Positions 49,301 through 61,751 of a stretch of 64,000 nucleotides of DNA are shown in pieces. Position numbers and translations under genes: made by a program. The notes under the pieces are model-generated. The model did not search any database and was not told the DNA's origin. It was given only the letters and a program-made list of their open reading frames with translations. Position 1 is the first letter of the stretch. Every line of letters starts with the position of its first letter. This DNA is from Nymphaea colorata (Eukaryota > Streptophyta > Magnoliopsida > Nymphaeales > Nymphaeaceae): positions 806,001 through 870,000 of the forward strand of contig NW_022204507.1 in the NCBI RefSeq assembly GCF_008831285.2. The letters run 5' to 3'.

Positions 49301-52300
49301 TCCACATTTACAGTTTTGGGAATAAATAGTGGTTGGATTTTCTGTTGTCCACTTCTGTTCTTATTTCCTGTTTAGATTCCTCTCTTACTCTCCAAGACAA
49401 GTACCCCTTTCTAATCACTTCAAACTTACTTAGGGAGCTTCTGCCACCAAATCTGTTTCTCCCTCTCTGCTCAATACTTAACCCTTAAAGAAGGTTTAGC
49501 CTTCCAACATGGTTGGAGGGAGATTTACATGTATTTTCAGGTGGCAAATTTTAGTTAAATATGTATACCTGGAGGGAAATACAGAAAAGTTTCATAGTTG
49601 TCCTAAAATTCTGGGCACTAAGTCTCATATTTTAGGTTCCTTTTTTGAACTGCAAACTTATTTTTTTAGTTCATGTTTCGTACTGTGCATTGGAACTTCA
49701 CTCCTATGTTTCTTGTTTTCTTGAACTTGTTGCTTTCCTTTCTATATTGTTGTGACCGGCGAAGTACCATGCCATTGTACAGCACGTGATTGACTCTTTC
49801 GGTCTGATCAATTTTTGGCATATATGTCGATTGCAAAATGAGTTAACTGATTTAATGGCCAGGGCTGATTTTGATGAGCAAAGCCTAAATAAAATTTTAT
49901 CTTCTGGGAAATCAATGTTTTAAAGTTCTCTCACGGGGGCCCTGTGTTGCATTGTTTGTTTGAAATTTATGCGTTTTCAATTCTAATTGGTTGACTATCT
50001 AAAAGATAAACTTAATTGGAACTTTATAACAACTTTTTTCCCCATGAAGTATTTTTTTTATTTTCTCAATAACTTTGGCTGAAAGAGAGAGGGTGGGGTC
50101 TCCTTGATCATTCTATTCACAGTGGAACCACTAGTTGCTTGTCTAATTACCATTGATTGCTTGACTTTTAGTTTCGACATTGAAGATTTTCTCATGTATG
50201 TTTATGGTTTTTTGTAGTCATCCTATGGTTTTGTGGACTATCATGATCGAAGATGTGCAGCACTAGCCATCATGATGTTACATGGGCAACAACTGTAATG
50301 ATCCTTATTTGTTCAAGGCACTTTGTGGCAGTTTGTGCACTATTTATTCTAAAAATTGTCTACTTCTTTGTTTTGTAAGGGAAGAACTGTTTTATATTGT
50401 TATGTGCATCTCATATTGCTAATTTTTTTTGCACAGCTTTGGTCAGTCCATAAAAGTTAACTGGGCATATGCGAGTGGACAAAGAGAGGACACTTCGGGT
50501 TTGTTTTTTGTGTATACTTCTTTTCACTCTTTTTTTGGGGTGAATGCGTTATTTGTACTGCTACTTTTCATTTTGTGTAAATTACTTTATGCACTTTCAG
50601 GACACTTCAATATTTTTGTTGGGGATCTAAGTCCAGAGGTTACAGATGCAACTCTATATGCATGCTTCTCAGTCTATCCTAGTTGCTCGTAAGTTCATTT
50701 TCTCTGATGTATAGTCTCATTGTTTGCTTGAGATTCAGTCTATTGGCTATGAAAATTTATAGCATATGAAGCAGTAAGCACAAAATCTGATAATGTGTCA
50801 CCTAAGAAAAGAGCAGATGCTAGTAAAAAAAAAGTAGGCTAAAACCCAGTTCTAGTGTGGCAAGAAAAAAATCAATTTGGAGATTTGTTAGCCATTTTTA
50901 TGTTGGTTCAGTTTGGTCTTTTTTTGTCACTGAAGTGATAAAAAATGTATTGTGAAGTTCTTATGATTTGAGATTTGATTATGCAATTTAAGGCAAAAAC
51001 CAAGTGGTTGCTAAACATTTTTTTTTCTTTCAAAAGATTTTCTATGACTTAACAGTGCGCTATGTGGAAAAGCAGTGATGCAAGGGTTATGTGGGATCAT
51101 AAAACTGGACGTTCTAGAGGATTTGGTTTTGTTTCTTTCCGTAATCAGCAGGTTAGTTTCTCTTCCTTGTCTTGAGAAATTCATATGCTTAAAGTGTCTT
51201 TTCAGAGATGGAACATCCTTACAGCTTTTTTAATTTCCTGGTTGTAGGATGCTCAGAGTGCGATAAATGACTTGAGTGGTAAGATGCCATTGTGAACTAC
51301 TATTCAACCATTTATTTGTCCTATTTAGGCATAAGTTGGCTCATTGTACCTTGTTTTTTTCTTAGGGAAATGGCTTGGTAATAGGCAGATAAGGTGCAAT
51401 TGGGCTGTAAAAGGAGCTGGGTTTAATGATGATAAACAGAGTAGTGACAATCAAAATTTGGTCGTTTTGACAAATGGATCCTCATCTGGTATGAGCATAA
51501 TTAATCTCCTTCATGTGTCTTCCATCAATTATGCTTTCTTGTGTGAGTAGGGTCAGGGTGGGTGGGGGATAAAGGGCTCTTGTATTTGTCTTTTGTATCA
51601 ATTTTTTGCTAGGGTCATTGTGCAAGGGCAAATTATGGATCCTTGTGAATTATTGGCATAATTTGCTTAGTTGGTTTTCGGTAAACCTTCTTTTTCCTTG
51701 TTATTGTCTTTTTCTTTTCCATGTTGGTTAATTTATTTTTGTCCTTTGTAATGGATTAAAGATAACAATCGATTAAAAATAGAAATTTCTGAGCATGCAT
51801 TCTGCATCCTCTGTGAAGATGAAAAAATAGTTTTGTCTGTTTAACTTTTTTGTTACATAGGTGTGGGCACAGGTGCTGAAATGGGTGCAGGTCTGGGGCA
51901 ATTTCATATAACATTGTTGCGGGACACAGCCATACGGTTATACTCAAGGCACACAGTCACATAGTTAAGTAGGACAATTGGTTCATCTAAAGTCATGGGT
52001 AGTGGACACAATACAGAGTCACAAACAGGCATGCACAGACAGATGCACACAGGCAGCATATGACCACATCTAATTTTTTGCTATATCAAGTTCAACCCAA
52101 ATCCAGTGACCCCTGTACCTAAATTGTCTGAACCCGAACTGTTAAGATTGTCGTATTTCATGATAGAAGACGGAAGTGTTTGCGTAAAGATAATATATCA
52201 AGTACAAAATTTTTGAGTTATGATATATAAGTCGAAGAGAACACTTGTGCTTGCAAATAACTAAGTACTTTAATCAAGTGATGAGATGATGCGACCAGAA

Positions 52301-53554
52301 TACCCAGGTACTGCTGGCTGGTGGTATGGTATTATAAAGCAAATCATGATAAAATTGGCAAAAGCAAATTTTGGCTGTATTCCTCTTATACCGTGTTTGA
52401 GATTTCTAATTCTTGGTTTGATAGTTCGTTGCTGATTATTCATGATAAGTTATATTATAGATGTAGTGATTATCTATTTCCTCTGCAATTTTCAATCTAA
52501 AATTTGCTCGTTTGTTGTTCCTCATGTGGGAGTATGGCTGCATTCATTCTACAATTAAGTACCACCGATTTTGCAGATGGAGGTCAGGAGAATGCAAACG
52601 AGGATGCCCCAGAAAACAATCCATCCTATACCACAGTTTATGTTGGCAATCTTGCTCATGAGGTGATTATTGACAATAAAAGCTATCCTAGTATGTGGTG
52701 ATGGTGTCTATGCTAAGAATGAAAGCTCGTGTGAGGGTGGTGTCTATGCTATGTAACTTTCATGAAGTGATGTGCTGTAACCTCCCTTTTTTTTCGTTCT
52801 TCCTTGCATATAGACGCACCTAGAAGAAAGAACGTTTTAAAACGTGGATGACTTGTTTTTTTATTTTGAGACATTTATGTTTAGAGGAAGCACTTCAAAG
52901 TTCCCCCTCTTAAAGCTTTTGTCTGCCTTGGGTGAAGCTCGAATGCTTTAGTGGTTGAATTTTAATCTCGTGCTTGTCTAGGTAACTCAAGCAGAACTTC
53001 ATCGTCAGTTTCATATGCTTGGAGCTGGAGTTATTGAGGAAGTTCGGGTGCAAAGGGATAAAGGATTTGGTTTTGTAAGGTACCATTCGCATGAAGAAGC
53101 TGCCTTGGCCATTCAAATGGCTAACGGAAGAATTGTTTGTGGAAAGTCTATCAAAGTAAGTGGTTAAATATGTTGCATTATCTTGTTGATATTTGATGTG
53201 TAGAGATATCATTTTTCCCACTTCTCCCACACGGCCGATGTCTATATTCGGCTTTGGTTCATTTTTCTAAGCTTTTGATTTTACAAGTTTTTTCAATTGC
53301 AGTGCTCATGGGGCAACAAGCCAACCCCTCCAGGGACAAGTTCGAACCCACTACCTCCACCTGTGCCCCCATTCCCGATCCTTAACCAGGGTTATTCTGC
53401 TGCAAGCCTTCTAGCTTACCAGAGACAGCTTGCATTGAGTCAGGCTGCTAGCTCTGGCCAACCGATGAGTCAAGCTTCTGCAGGCCATGGTCCGTTAGGT
53501 GGTTATGATGGATACCCAGGCAATGGGTCCGCCCAGCAGATGTATTATCAGTAG
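46339..53554 (+). CDS. UBP1: UBP1-type oligouridylate-binding protein (three RRMs)
   Basis: Plant UBP1 proteins are TIA-1/TIAR-like RNA-binding proteins. They bind U-rich introns and 3' UTRs, aid splicing and mRNA stability, and enter stress granules. There are twelve coding exons: 46339-46446, 48351-48412, 48755-48857, 50218-50294, 50437-50498, 50601-50688, 51076-51151, 51248-51278, 51366-51488, 52577-52662, 52982-53155 and 53303-53554. They join in frame to 413 codons, the usual size. All junctions are GT-AG. Residues 1-24 form a glutamine-rich head ([16 protein letters not shown]) typical of UBP1. RRM1 has VYVGNL (57-62) and SYGFVDY (93-99). RRM2 has IFVGDL (142-147) and RGFGFVSF (181-188). 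RRM3 has VYVGNL (264-269) and KGFGFVRY (299-306). A Pro-rich tail runs from 331 and ends MYYQ, as in relatives. The 1.9-kb first intron follows codon 36. Which UBP1 paralogue (A, B or C) cannot be decided. Confidence 0.95.
46447..48350 (+). other. long first intron of the UBP1-like gene
   Basis: The donor CAG|GTTCGT is followed by 1.9 kb of T-rich intron ending TATTTTGCAG. It contains a (TA)n tract at about 46712-46759 and an imperfect tandem repeat of about 62-65 bases (47981-48110; each copy has TTTGATTACA ... GGTGCCT ... GTTAAAA-GCAACA). Long, T-rich first introns often raise expression in plants; that role is inference. Confidence 0.85.
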
Positions 53555-53900
53555 AGAGATAGAAATGAGCGCCTACAATTCTTGTTCAACTGTCTGATCT
53601 TTCCTTTTCATGTCGTCTTGATGTTGCTTTTTTTAGTTTTGAGATATGCCTGTGTGGGTGTTTTTTGCCTTTTCTCTTTTGTACCTTATCTAAATTGTTA
53701 GATTCTTGTTCTCCACACTCCCCCCCCTCCCTTCTCTCTGGTGTAAGAATTCTTTTTTTTTTTCTTTTTCTTTTTTCCCACTTTTTATTATGTTTGAGCT
53801 CTTTTTCCTTATAATCTGTGCTGATTTATACCTCTTGTAAATAATTGACGTCTTTTATTTGCATTAGCGATTTTTTGTCTATTCTGGATGATACAGAAAA
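53555..53900 (+). other. 3' UTR of the UBP1-like gene
   Basis: After the stop codon comes T-rich DNA with several possible polyadenylation signals, including TTGTAAATAATTG near 53836. The T-rich runs (for example 53752-53780) resemble the U-rich targets of UBP1 itself, so autoregulation is conceivable but unproven. The cleavage site cannot be fixed from sequence. Confidence 0.5.
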
Positions 53901-54756
53901 TTTCACCACCACCCCCTATGTCTCTTGCCAATTGATGTGACTTGTCATTTTTAAATAAATTTCAGATATCAGCTAAAAGGAAGCAATACTTGGAGAGCAA
54001 TAATGAGATGCGGTTTGGCCGACCTAACCGAATGACTACGATAAACAGTCAGTCTGGGTTCTATACATCATTGATTAATGGCGTGTGGGTTTCGGGTTTT
54101 AGCTTTTCGGGACTAAAAAGAGGACGCTTTGTTTTCCATCCATTAGGGTGGTCCCCCTCATTCTCCTGGCTTGAGGCCTTTCCAGCTTTCTGATTGGTAC
54201 ATCAACCAGGAAATCTGTTGTCTTAATGACGTTGACGTGGAAAATCTTACGACTCTTGAGTGAGCTGACCTTCCTTGTTCCATTTGCGCATGCTATAGCT
54301 TCGTAAATTACCAAATAGAGGCCGAGCTGACCATATCAGGTCTGCATCAACTGGAAATCCAAAGGTCGATGTACAAATTTGCAATTTCTTGTGGCACGTT
54401 TTTCTTCACAGGAGGATTTTCCTGGAGACCCGTGAAAATGCATCGTCACATGTGGAAACCAATTTCTTAGTCGTTGGCTTAGCTTCAAAAAATGACAACA
54501 ATGACAAAGCCAAGTTATTATTATTATTGTTCTAAAAATTTACTCTATACAATATATGAAAATTAAATTATACAATATATGAAAATTGAATGGTAACTTT
54601 GGCTATTCTAAGTCAACGAGTTTGCTTATGACTGTCGTTTGATTTAATCTTGATAAACTGTTGAGAGAAAAACAAATAGAAAAAGTGATAAAAACATTTT
54701 CATAATTTATTATTAGTTGATACGTTTTTCTCTTTGTTTTTTACTTAACTATTCAT
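53901..54756. other. intergenic DNA downstream of the UBP1-like gene
   Basis: No recognisable gene. A short duplicated phrase TACAATATATGAAAATT occurs twice near 54547-54590. Open frames here lack motifs. Confidence 0.45.
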
Positions 54757-54757
54757 T

Positions 54758-54994
54758 ATGATTAATCAGACTACCCTCATGGCAAGAATGTCTAGTACTC
54801 AACGAAGTGAGAGCATAAACAACTATTTCAAGAATTGGGTCAATAAACAAACAAGTTTATGCGAGTTTGTCGTGAGATATCAAGAAGCACTAGATATTGT
54901 CGTGAGACTAGATATTGTCGTGAGATATCAAGAAGCACTAGATAGACGACGACACATCAAAAGACTTGCACTTCAAGATGAACAATCAAGTTGA
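54758..54994 (+). pseudogene. FAR1/FHY3-type (MULE transposase-derived) fragment
   Basis: The open stretch starts at 54758 and reads MARMSSTQRSESINNYFKNW followed by VNKQTSLCEFVVRYQEALD. This closely follows the 'AGMSTTQRSESMNxFFKxYVNxxTxLxEFVxxYxxAL' block of FAR1-related proteins and their Mutator-like ancestors. Only this C-terminal portion of the transposase domain is present; the FAR1 DNA-binding domain, DDE residues and SWIM zinc finger are absent nearby. A 29-bp segment encoding DIVVRYQEALD is internally duplicated (54869-54940). A fragment this isolated is probably not functional. Confidence 0.65.
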
Positions 54995-56500
54995 GCTCAA
55001 CTAAACACTTCATCCTATGGAAGATCTTACAAGTTATTTTTACACTAAAGGTATTCAAAAATTACTTCCTTCAAGAACTACGTGTAACTATTACATGCAC
55101 TGCTTAGCTTATCAAAGATTATAATCAGTTGAGGCTATAAACTATTAAACAAAGGCTAAGAGGTCGTGCAACATCCCAATTACTGAGGAGTACATAGTTT
55201 GATATGATAAAAAAAAGTAAACAAACCAGCTTGCTCATTTGTTGTTCCTCATGTGTTCTCCATTTTTGTCCCTAGTGCTTTCGTCTTTGACGGACTAACC
55301 TTTCGTGTTTACCGGGCTGCGTTCCGTCCGTATGCAGGTCTGTTTCGTTTGATGATTATCCTTAGTGATGCATTATACATTAGATAGATCACTTATCAAT
55401 GGCAACTGAATTTATCGTTGGTCAGAACGTACTGTGTTCAGATTAGGCAATCACGAAGACAAGCGGTGCACTGGGGTACTTGGATTGTATTGTCAGGAGA
55501 GTGATTTAACTCAAACATTTGGAGGTCTAAACTCATGTTTGGGTTGCAAAATAACCAACTTAGTGGAATGGATTGGCTAGTAGTGGTACTTGATTCAGGG
55601 CATTTATAAATGGTGGGTTAGTTGATTAGTGGCAAACTTTTGCTCCAAACGTGTCTTCAATTTTCTGTTGGGTGCACCCATGTCTGTTCCTATTCCGTCG
55701 AATTTGAAGGTATCTAGTTTTGTCCAGAAAACTAATCGGTTTTTCTATGTCAATTTGTATTGCATTGTGGGCTCATGTAGATAGTTTTATCTTTGTGATC
55801 GAAGCTCTAGTGGTGTAACATTTCTTGTTGAGTTATTTGTTGCTTCACTTATTATTGTTCGTAGCTGTGTTGATCTTCTGAAATATAAATGATGCGGGTT
55901 TCAGTACAATTTAATGTGTTAGTAATTACTAAAAGCAAACTAGTAGTTTTTATTGTTGATGTATGTATACATACGTGCGTACAAACATACATACATACAT
56001 ATGTGCATACGTGTATGTATGTAACATGCATACAACTTTTCAAAATTACTCTTCACCTGCTTCCACAGCCATATGACTTTCTCAAGGTCTTCCTTGATAT
56101 ACTACTTTAAATGAAAAAGGTTGAGCATCGTCTGGCACATGATTTGGAGTCCACCGCCAGTTTTTGGTTTTTTGAACAACTTAGGTTTAATACGTGTGAG
56201 AAATAGGGGCACTTAATAATGCTAACATCTTCTGCTGGAGATGTTCAAAAATGTTGGTTTCATGGTTCTTGCACTTGTACAAATGTTGTTCCTGTTGTTA
56301 AGTATACATATTGAACATGAGTAATGGGATGTATAAAAGTGGGAATTCATCTGACTGTACATCAACGGATACATGTTAGCTGGTTATTATGATTTTAGCT
56401 CATATCAGCATTTAGTTATTGGTTTCAGGTATGCTATTATATTAAGATTGACTACTTTGATCATGCTGCAAATTCATACAGTAATAAAACAATACATTAT
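54995..56500. other. intergenic DNA with a tetranucleotide palindromic repeat
   Basis: No gene is recognised. At 55960-56035 alternating GTAT/ATAC repeats form an imperfect palindrome (ATGTATACATACGTGCGTAC ... GTATGTATG). The frames across it on both strands are repeat artefacts. Confidence 0.5.
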
Positions 56501-56503
56501 ATT

Positions 56504-56896
56504 TTGAACCGAGTTGCAAACGACTTAACTGAATTGCTGCTTGCAGAATCGATCGGTCCACTTAAATTCAGTTTTATAGCACAAACTAATATTTTTGCAA
56601 GGGTCATCCCTTTGAGTGGGAGAGAGATATGTCAAACTCAAGCCAGTGAGGCATCGCCAACGATGGAGTATAGCTCTTTACAAATATGGGAGGTGTATAG
56701 TCTTTTCAACAAAAAGTATGGACGTTATTGTGAATCCTTTATTTCGCAAAACCATTTATGGAAAAAATTGAATTTTCATCATACAAATAATTTTTTTAAA
56801 GCTTCAAATCAACCGAGAACATCCAACCTTTCCATGTTACCTCCTTGTTATGGTGGGCCGTTAATGAATATATTGACTTGGGATTTGGATGAGTAG
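56504..56896 (+). other. unidentified 130-codon open reading frame
   Basis: This is the longest unexplained open frame in the right third of the window. It begins MNRVANDLTELLLAESIGPL and has mixed composition, not low complexity. I recognise no domain, signal peptide or membrane segment. No upstream TATA or neighbouring exon was identified, and there is no conserved partner. It may be chance, part of a decayed gene or transposon, or an exon of an unknown gene. Confidence 0.2.
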
Positions 56897-57977
56897 TTTT
56901 TCTTTTTCCTTTGAGGGTTTTGTTTTTCTTTTTTTCCAGGGATGATGAGGCCAGAGTTGTGAAATTCAGGAATTACATTTTTTATGGGAGGGGGGTTAAA
57001 TTGTGATTCTAAATTCTTTCAGCTGGCACATGAGTGTTTTTTAATTTTGAATTTTAAGTCCTTTTTTTTCATCCACACCATCGTCAATTCTTGAAATTTA
57101 ATTTCCAATTTGTTTGTAGAGTTTTAATTCTTGAATCAGGTTGTCAAATGCCGGCACAAATTCTGGTGTGTGTGAAAAGCCCGTTTAAGTAATATTGGAC
57201 CAGATTTATGTTGTGTGTCGGTCTTTCGAGTAAGCCTAGCCAGGCTCGTCCTGAAAGGGGTCTGATACAAGTCGACCCAACCCCGCCCAGCGACAAAGCA
57301 GTGGGTCGTGCTCTGCCTAACTTTCTCTAAAATCTCAATCAGCCGGGTTTTGTCTCGAGCCTGGGACGATTTCTGATCCCGTAGTGGGTGCTGCACCAAT
57401 TGGCTCATTGTAACAACTACTTTTACCATAACATCATATTACACTTGATTGCACTAGCAATAGATGACAAAATCATAGGTTTATAAAGGGGATTAGCCAA
57501 ATAATTTTATTGTTTTGATTCTTAGCCTTTTTGCAGTATGAAAAAATATCCATCTGAATCTTGTACCACATTTAAACTAGGAGATATTTTAAATGATCTT
57601 ATTATGAGGAGATATACTAATTCAAAAGTTTGATAATTGTATCATTTTTTTTCCCAAAAATATCATTTTACAGCGTGATCTAGGTGATTGTGAATTTATG
57701 GATTTATAAGTCAAAAGTTGAATTGCTTGTTGCAATATATATATGTTTTATAAAGTTGAAAAATAAAGTTTTCTTATTATAAATTGCTATTTGTTTGGAA
57801 TGGAGATATACCGCCGACGAGGGCCACCCTTGTAGGTCTATAGCGGTGAGAACTTATAGCGGTGATAAAAGCACCGGTATAGGGCAGACCCTCACGATAC
57901 AGGTTAATGTAGCGGCGGCGAAAAGAAGTCCCGCTACAGAGTATTAGAGTCATGAAGACCACCCACCAGGACCATAT

Positions 57978-58043
<66 letters not shown>

Positions 58044-59900
58044 GTAAGACTTTTCTCTTGTATGAAAATAATGCAAATTTTTGGTGTGTTCATAGGAATA
58101 GATGCCTATAGTAATAGCCCAAATGATATAAAAATTGGTCCCCGTTTTCTAAGATCTTAGAAAAACTATGGCAGTATTCAGATTTTCATATTAGCAAGCA
58201 CCAGCCTTGAAGATACATTCAAAATATTAGTTATTTTCGTGCTAATTTTAAGACAATTCAAAAGAAGGCTAGTTAGTGCAGGGTTTTGGTGTCTTCAACG
58301 GTTCAACCCCTTAACACAGATAATGAACTTCACCCCTGCCTTGGAAAACGGTCTCAGCCCCTTACCTCAAGGGGTTCCCTTCATCAGGATGCGTTCTTGT
58401 ATGAATTGACATTGTAAATTGTGTAACGTGACCAGTATCAGTGGAAAGTTAGATGTGTAAAAACAAGAAGTTAAAAATCATAATTTTTCAAAACTAAAAT
58501 TCTGAAAAACTTTTTTATTTAAAAAATAAAGATAATAATAAAAAAAAATTTCTATGGAAAAAAGTAATTGCATAATCATAAGAAAATAACATGTATATGT
58601 TGTGTACAGCATGCACACTTTCAATATAAATAATAAAACGTTGGCTGCTTAAATTGCTTTTAATGTTTAAATTATTATCAAACCAATAAAGATTCTCGTA
58701 GCAGACAATTTTGGTTTTTCTTTTATTTGTGCATGAAGTCAACTCTAAACGTTACTTTTTTTTCATTTATATGTGTAAGAATATTGTCTATCATGTCCAA
58801 TTAACCATGAGTTCGAAACCTATTTCTGAGATTTTGTAAACATGGGGATCCTCTTTCCACAAACAAAATCTTGAAAGCGCAGTGGAATAAAGGGTATTAA
58901 TTATAACATAGTTTCCGAAAATGTCAAAAACGTTTGGCACATTGAAATTCTTATAGAAAACCTCTCTTACCCGACTTCTTTCATTTTCCCAATATTTTCT
59001 CTCTCCTCAGGTTTGCTTGCTCTAACCGTGAACTTCCATGGCATTCTGGCCATCTCCGGCGTCCAACGGGGTCTGGCGACAACCAACTTCTTTTCGTATT
59101 CCTTTCTCTAGATTTTCATTTATTTAATGTTTTGGGTCCGGAAAATTTTCTGCAGTCAACCTCGGCGATCACCGAGGCCACCACAGGCCGAGACTCCAGG
59201 GTGTTTCTCCCATTATATACATATATATTTTCCCCAAAGGTTTCACAGTGAACCCATGGTCGACCAAACCTCTCTTCCTCCATCTCTAATTACTTTATTT
59301 CATATATATTACATGTTTCAAGTTGAATGGGGCTCACCAAGAATCGTTCCAAGTTGAAAAGATGGGAGCAGCAGTCTTGGAGCCAAAAGTACAGAAGGGG
59401 AAAAGAAAAGACCTTAGCAGGGCACCGATTCTATACATTTCCCCCTTTTTTTTGGTTAGGAGAATGATGGAATTATGTTCACAAGAATGATGCATGCTTA
59501 TGTGGCATTAATATGCAACCATGGTACCATGCTTTCAACAAGCTTATGCATAACATTAGTTGGTTGACTAAGAAACAATGCATGTATACATCGACATCAT
59601 GGATGCATGTAACATCAGGTAGGTTATATATCATAACTGGAGCCGACGGAATTGTACATGCATGTACAAGCATTTATCTCACTTTTATTGAATCATGCAA
59701 ACTTGACTTTTTACTAACAGATATAGGCAACAATAAAGGTGTACATGCTTAACTTGGCGAGCATGGTTCAGTTTGCACATGCATAGGATGGATATCGGTT
59801 GGATCTATGACATAAGCACCTATATAGCACACATAGATTTGCTAAAAGTGGACATATATTCATGCATATGATAATCATTGATGTCATGCTAGCATGCTAG
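56897..59900. other. intergenic DNA with GGTATAG/TAGCGG repeats and microsatellites
   Basis: No gene is supported. Segment 57805-57965 carries CTATAGCGGTG, TTATAGCGGTG, CACCGGTATAG and TGTAGCGGCGGCG copies resembling CACTA subterminal repeats. A compound (TA)n(GA)n microsatellite follows at 57978-58039. The 57165-57400 stretch is GC-richer but its open frame has no domain. Confidence 0.45.
57978..58039. repeat. compound (TA)n(GA)n microsatellite
   Basis: A run of TA units leads directly into about thirteen GA units, the same TA-to-GA junction type as at 15056-15096. Confidence 0.95.
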
Positions 59901-60205
59901 TGTTAGATTTTGGGTATCAAACTATAATCCATGATTAGTTTGAGCAAAGGAAAGGTTAAGAGAGAGAACAAGACAAGAGAAATGAGGAAGGCAGGTTAGA
60001 ATTTATATTCTCACTCACTCCATTTATATAATGATTTTCCTACACAATTTACAAGAACCTAGAATGAAACAGTCACAATAAAGGATGAACAAACATAATA
60101 ATCTATAGTCTATAATGAAACAATTACAAAAATTACAAGACCCTGCATAGATAAATGTGATCCGACATAAAGACTTGTTGGATTTGGATCAGGTTAGATC
60201 CAACA
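59901..60205 (-). repeat. 3' LTR of the truncated copia element
   Basis: On the minus strand it starts TGTTGGATCTAACC and ends AAAATCTAACA (305 bases, TG...CA). It adjoins the polypurine tract at 60206. It is unrelated in sequence to the LTRs of the 33.9-39.9 kb element beyond the TGTTGGAT start, so it belongs to a different copia family. Confidence 0.8.
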
Positions 60206-61270
60206 TCATATCATCCTCCCTCAAGTTGTATATGGATTTGCACGATGTATAGCTTGACTTTTAGAAACCATAACCCTTGCTTTGTTAGTTCTTTTGTAAA
60301 TAAGTCTGCGACCTGTTCATCTGTACTAATATAAATAGGCTGAATCTCATTGTCTTTCACTTTTTGTCTAATAAAATATTGATCAATCTCAATGTGCTTT
60401 GTTCAACCATGTTGTATGAGATTAAAAGCAATGTTAATAGTACTTTGATTATCGCACATTAACATTGATATTTTAATCTTTTCTTCAATGTCCTCTAACA
60501 AATGTTTAACCCTTCTAACTTCAGCATTACCTGCAGCCATACATTTGTATTAAACTTCAGTGCTGGATCTTGCCGCTGCCTTTTGCTTTCGACAACTCCA
60601 AAACACAAGGTTACGTCCAATGAAAATACAAAAACTAGAAATAGATTTTCTTTGATCGAGATCTCCAGCAAAATTTGCATATGTGAATGTCAAAAGTTGA
60701 TGTCCACTAGTTATATTTCCATTATTGCCATAAACTAAGCAATTTCTTGCTGTCTCTTTTAGATATCTTAGTATTTTTTTGACAGCAACCATGTGAGTAT
60801 CTATAGGTGCATGCATAAATTGAGATGCTTGATTCACAATATATATAATGTCTGGTCTAGTAAATATAAGATATTGGAGTGCCCCAACAATGTTTCGATA
60901 TTATGTAGGACCATCATATAACTCATCATCCTAAGCACTAAGTCATTGATTTAGAACACTAGGAGTTCCAACAAGCTTACAATTAGATATACTTGTCATT
61001 TTTAGTAGATCCAACTTGTATTTTTGTTGTGTTAATGTGAAGCGATCATTGTGCCTATCAATCTCTATTCCAAGAAAGAATCGTAAATCACCATGCTCTT
61101 TCATTTTGAAGTTCTGCATCATTAAAGCTTTAGTATCTTCTATGTGTTTTTTAGAATTGCATGTGATAACAATATCATCAACATATATAAGAAGTAAAGA
61201 AAGTATGTTTTCCTTTCAATAAGACTTGGATTCACTCAAGAAGATAGCATGGAAACCTAAGATTGGCATA
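60206..61270 (-). pseudogene. copia RT/RNase H coding remnant
   Basis: Only about one third of a pol gene is left: the YVDD-containing end of reverse transcriptase and most of RNase H. The open part, 60550-60837 on the minus strand, reads 95 codons without a stop; the flanking parts need frame changes. The family's full polyprotein is about 1300 residues, so this piece cannot function. Confidence 0.8.
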
Positions 61271-61494
61271 TTAGTGGTAATCAGTTTCCTCTGTCTCTGT
61301 TAATATATTTACACAAGCACATACTTGGACAGGCTGTATTTCAAAAAATCCATGTAGTGAAACTTCTCATGGAAATCGGTTTAGAATTTATGCCACTCAA
61401 TGCTACTAACAGCATTTGAGGTTCAGAAAACCCAGTTTATGAAGTTCTCATGTCTGCCTACTGAAAACATCTGGCTTTCAGACCGATTCCCCAC

Positions 61495-61751
61495 TTCCAC
61501 TCCTGGAAAACAGCCGATTAGGAATGGTATTTTTATCTTGAAACTTGTTCATTCTTGTTTGTAATATCATCAAGTATAGTCAGTCATGTTATTTCAAGGT
61601 ATGACTATGAGTAGTGTGACCACTCCCTCTCCTGGAAAGAAGCTGATCACGAATGGTATTTTTGTCTTGGAAAACAAAAACAGCCCTTGGTTGTGCATAA
61701 TATTATCATCAAAGAAAGTATCACGTAATTTGAAGGTATGAGTAGCGTGAT
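61495..61751. repeat. imperfect tandem duplication of about 130 bp
   Basis: TCCTGGAAAACAGCCGATTA at 61501 and TCCTGGAAAGAAGCTGATCA at 61630 are both followed by GGAATGGTATTTTT- or CGAATGGTATTTTT-type sequence. Each copy ends with a GGTATGA...GAGTAG(T/C)GTGA phrase. The two copies are diverged, so this is an old event. It directly follows the truncation point of the copia element. Confidence 0.7.

Larger units (their letters stand above)
59901..61270 (-). mobile_element. 5'-truncated Ty1/copia element (RT, RNase H, 3' LTR)
   Basis: On the minus strand the order is RT fragment, RNase H, polypurine tract and LTR. YVDDIVITC (RT catalytic motif) lies near 61158-61190. RNase H follows on 60550-60837 with SQFMHAP, KKILRYLK, FAGDLDQRKS and SSTEV segments. 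ACTTGAGGGAGGATGATATG (60206-60227) is a good polypurine tract, placed just before the LTR. The gag, protease and integrase parts and the 5' LTR are missing; similarity stops near 61270. Several stops and frameshifts are present. Confidence 0.85.

Noticed and set aside
57136-57429. 97-codon minus-strand open frame in GC-richer DNA
   Set aside because: No recognisable domain and no neighbouring exon; probably a chance frame in a decayed repeat.
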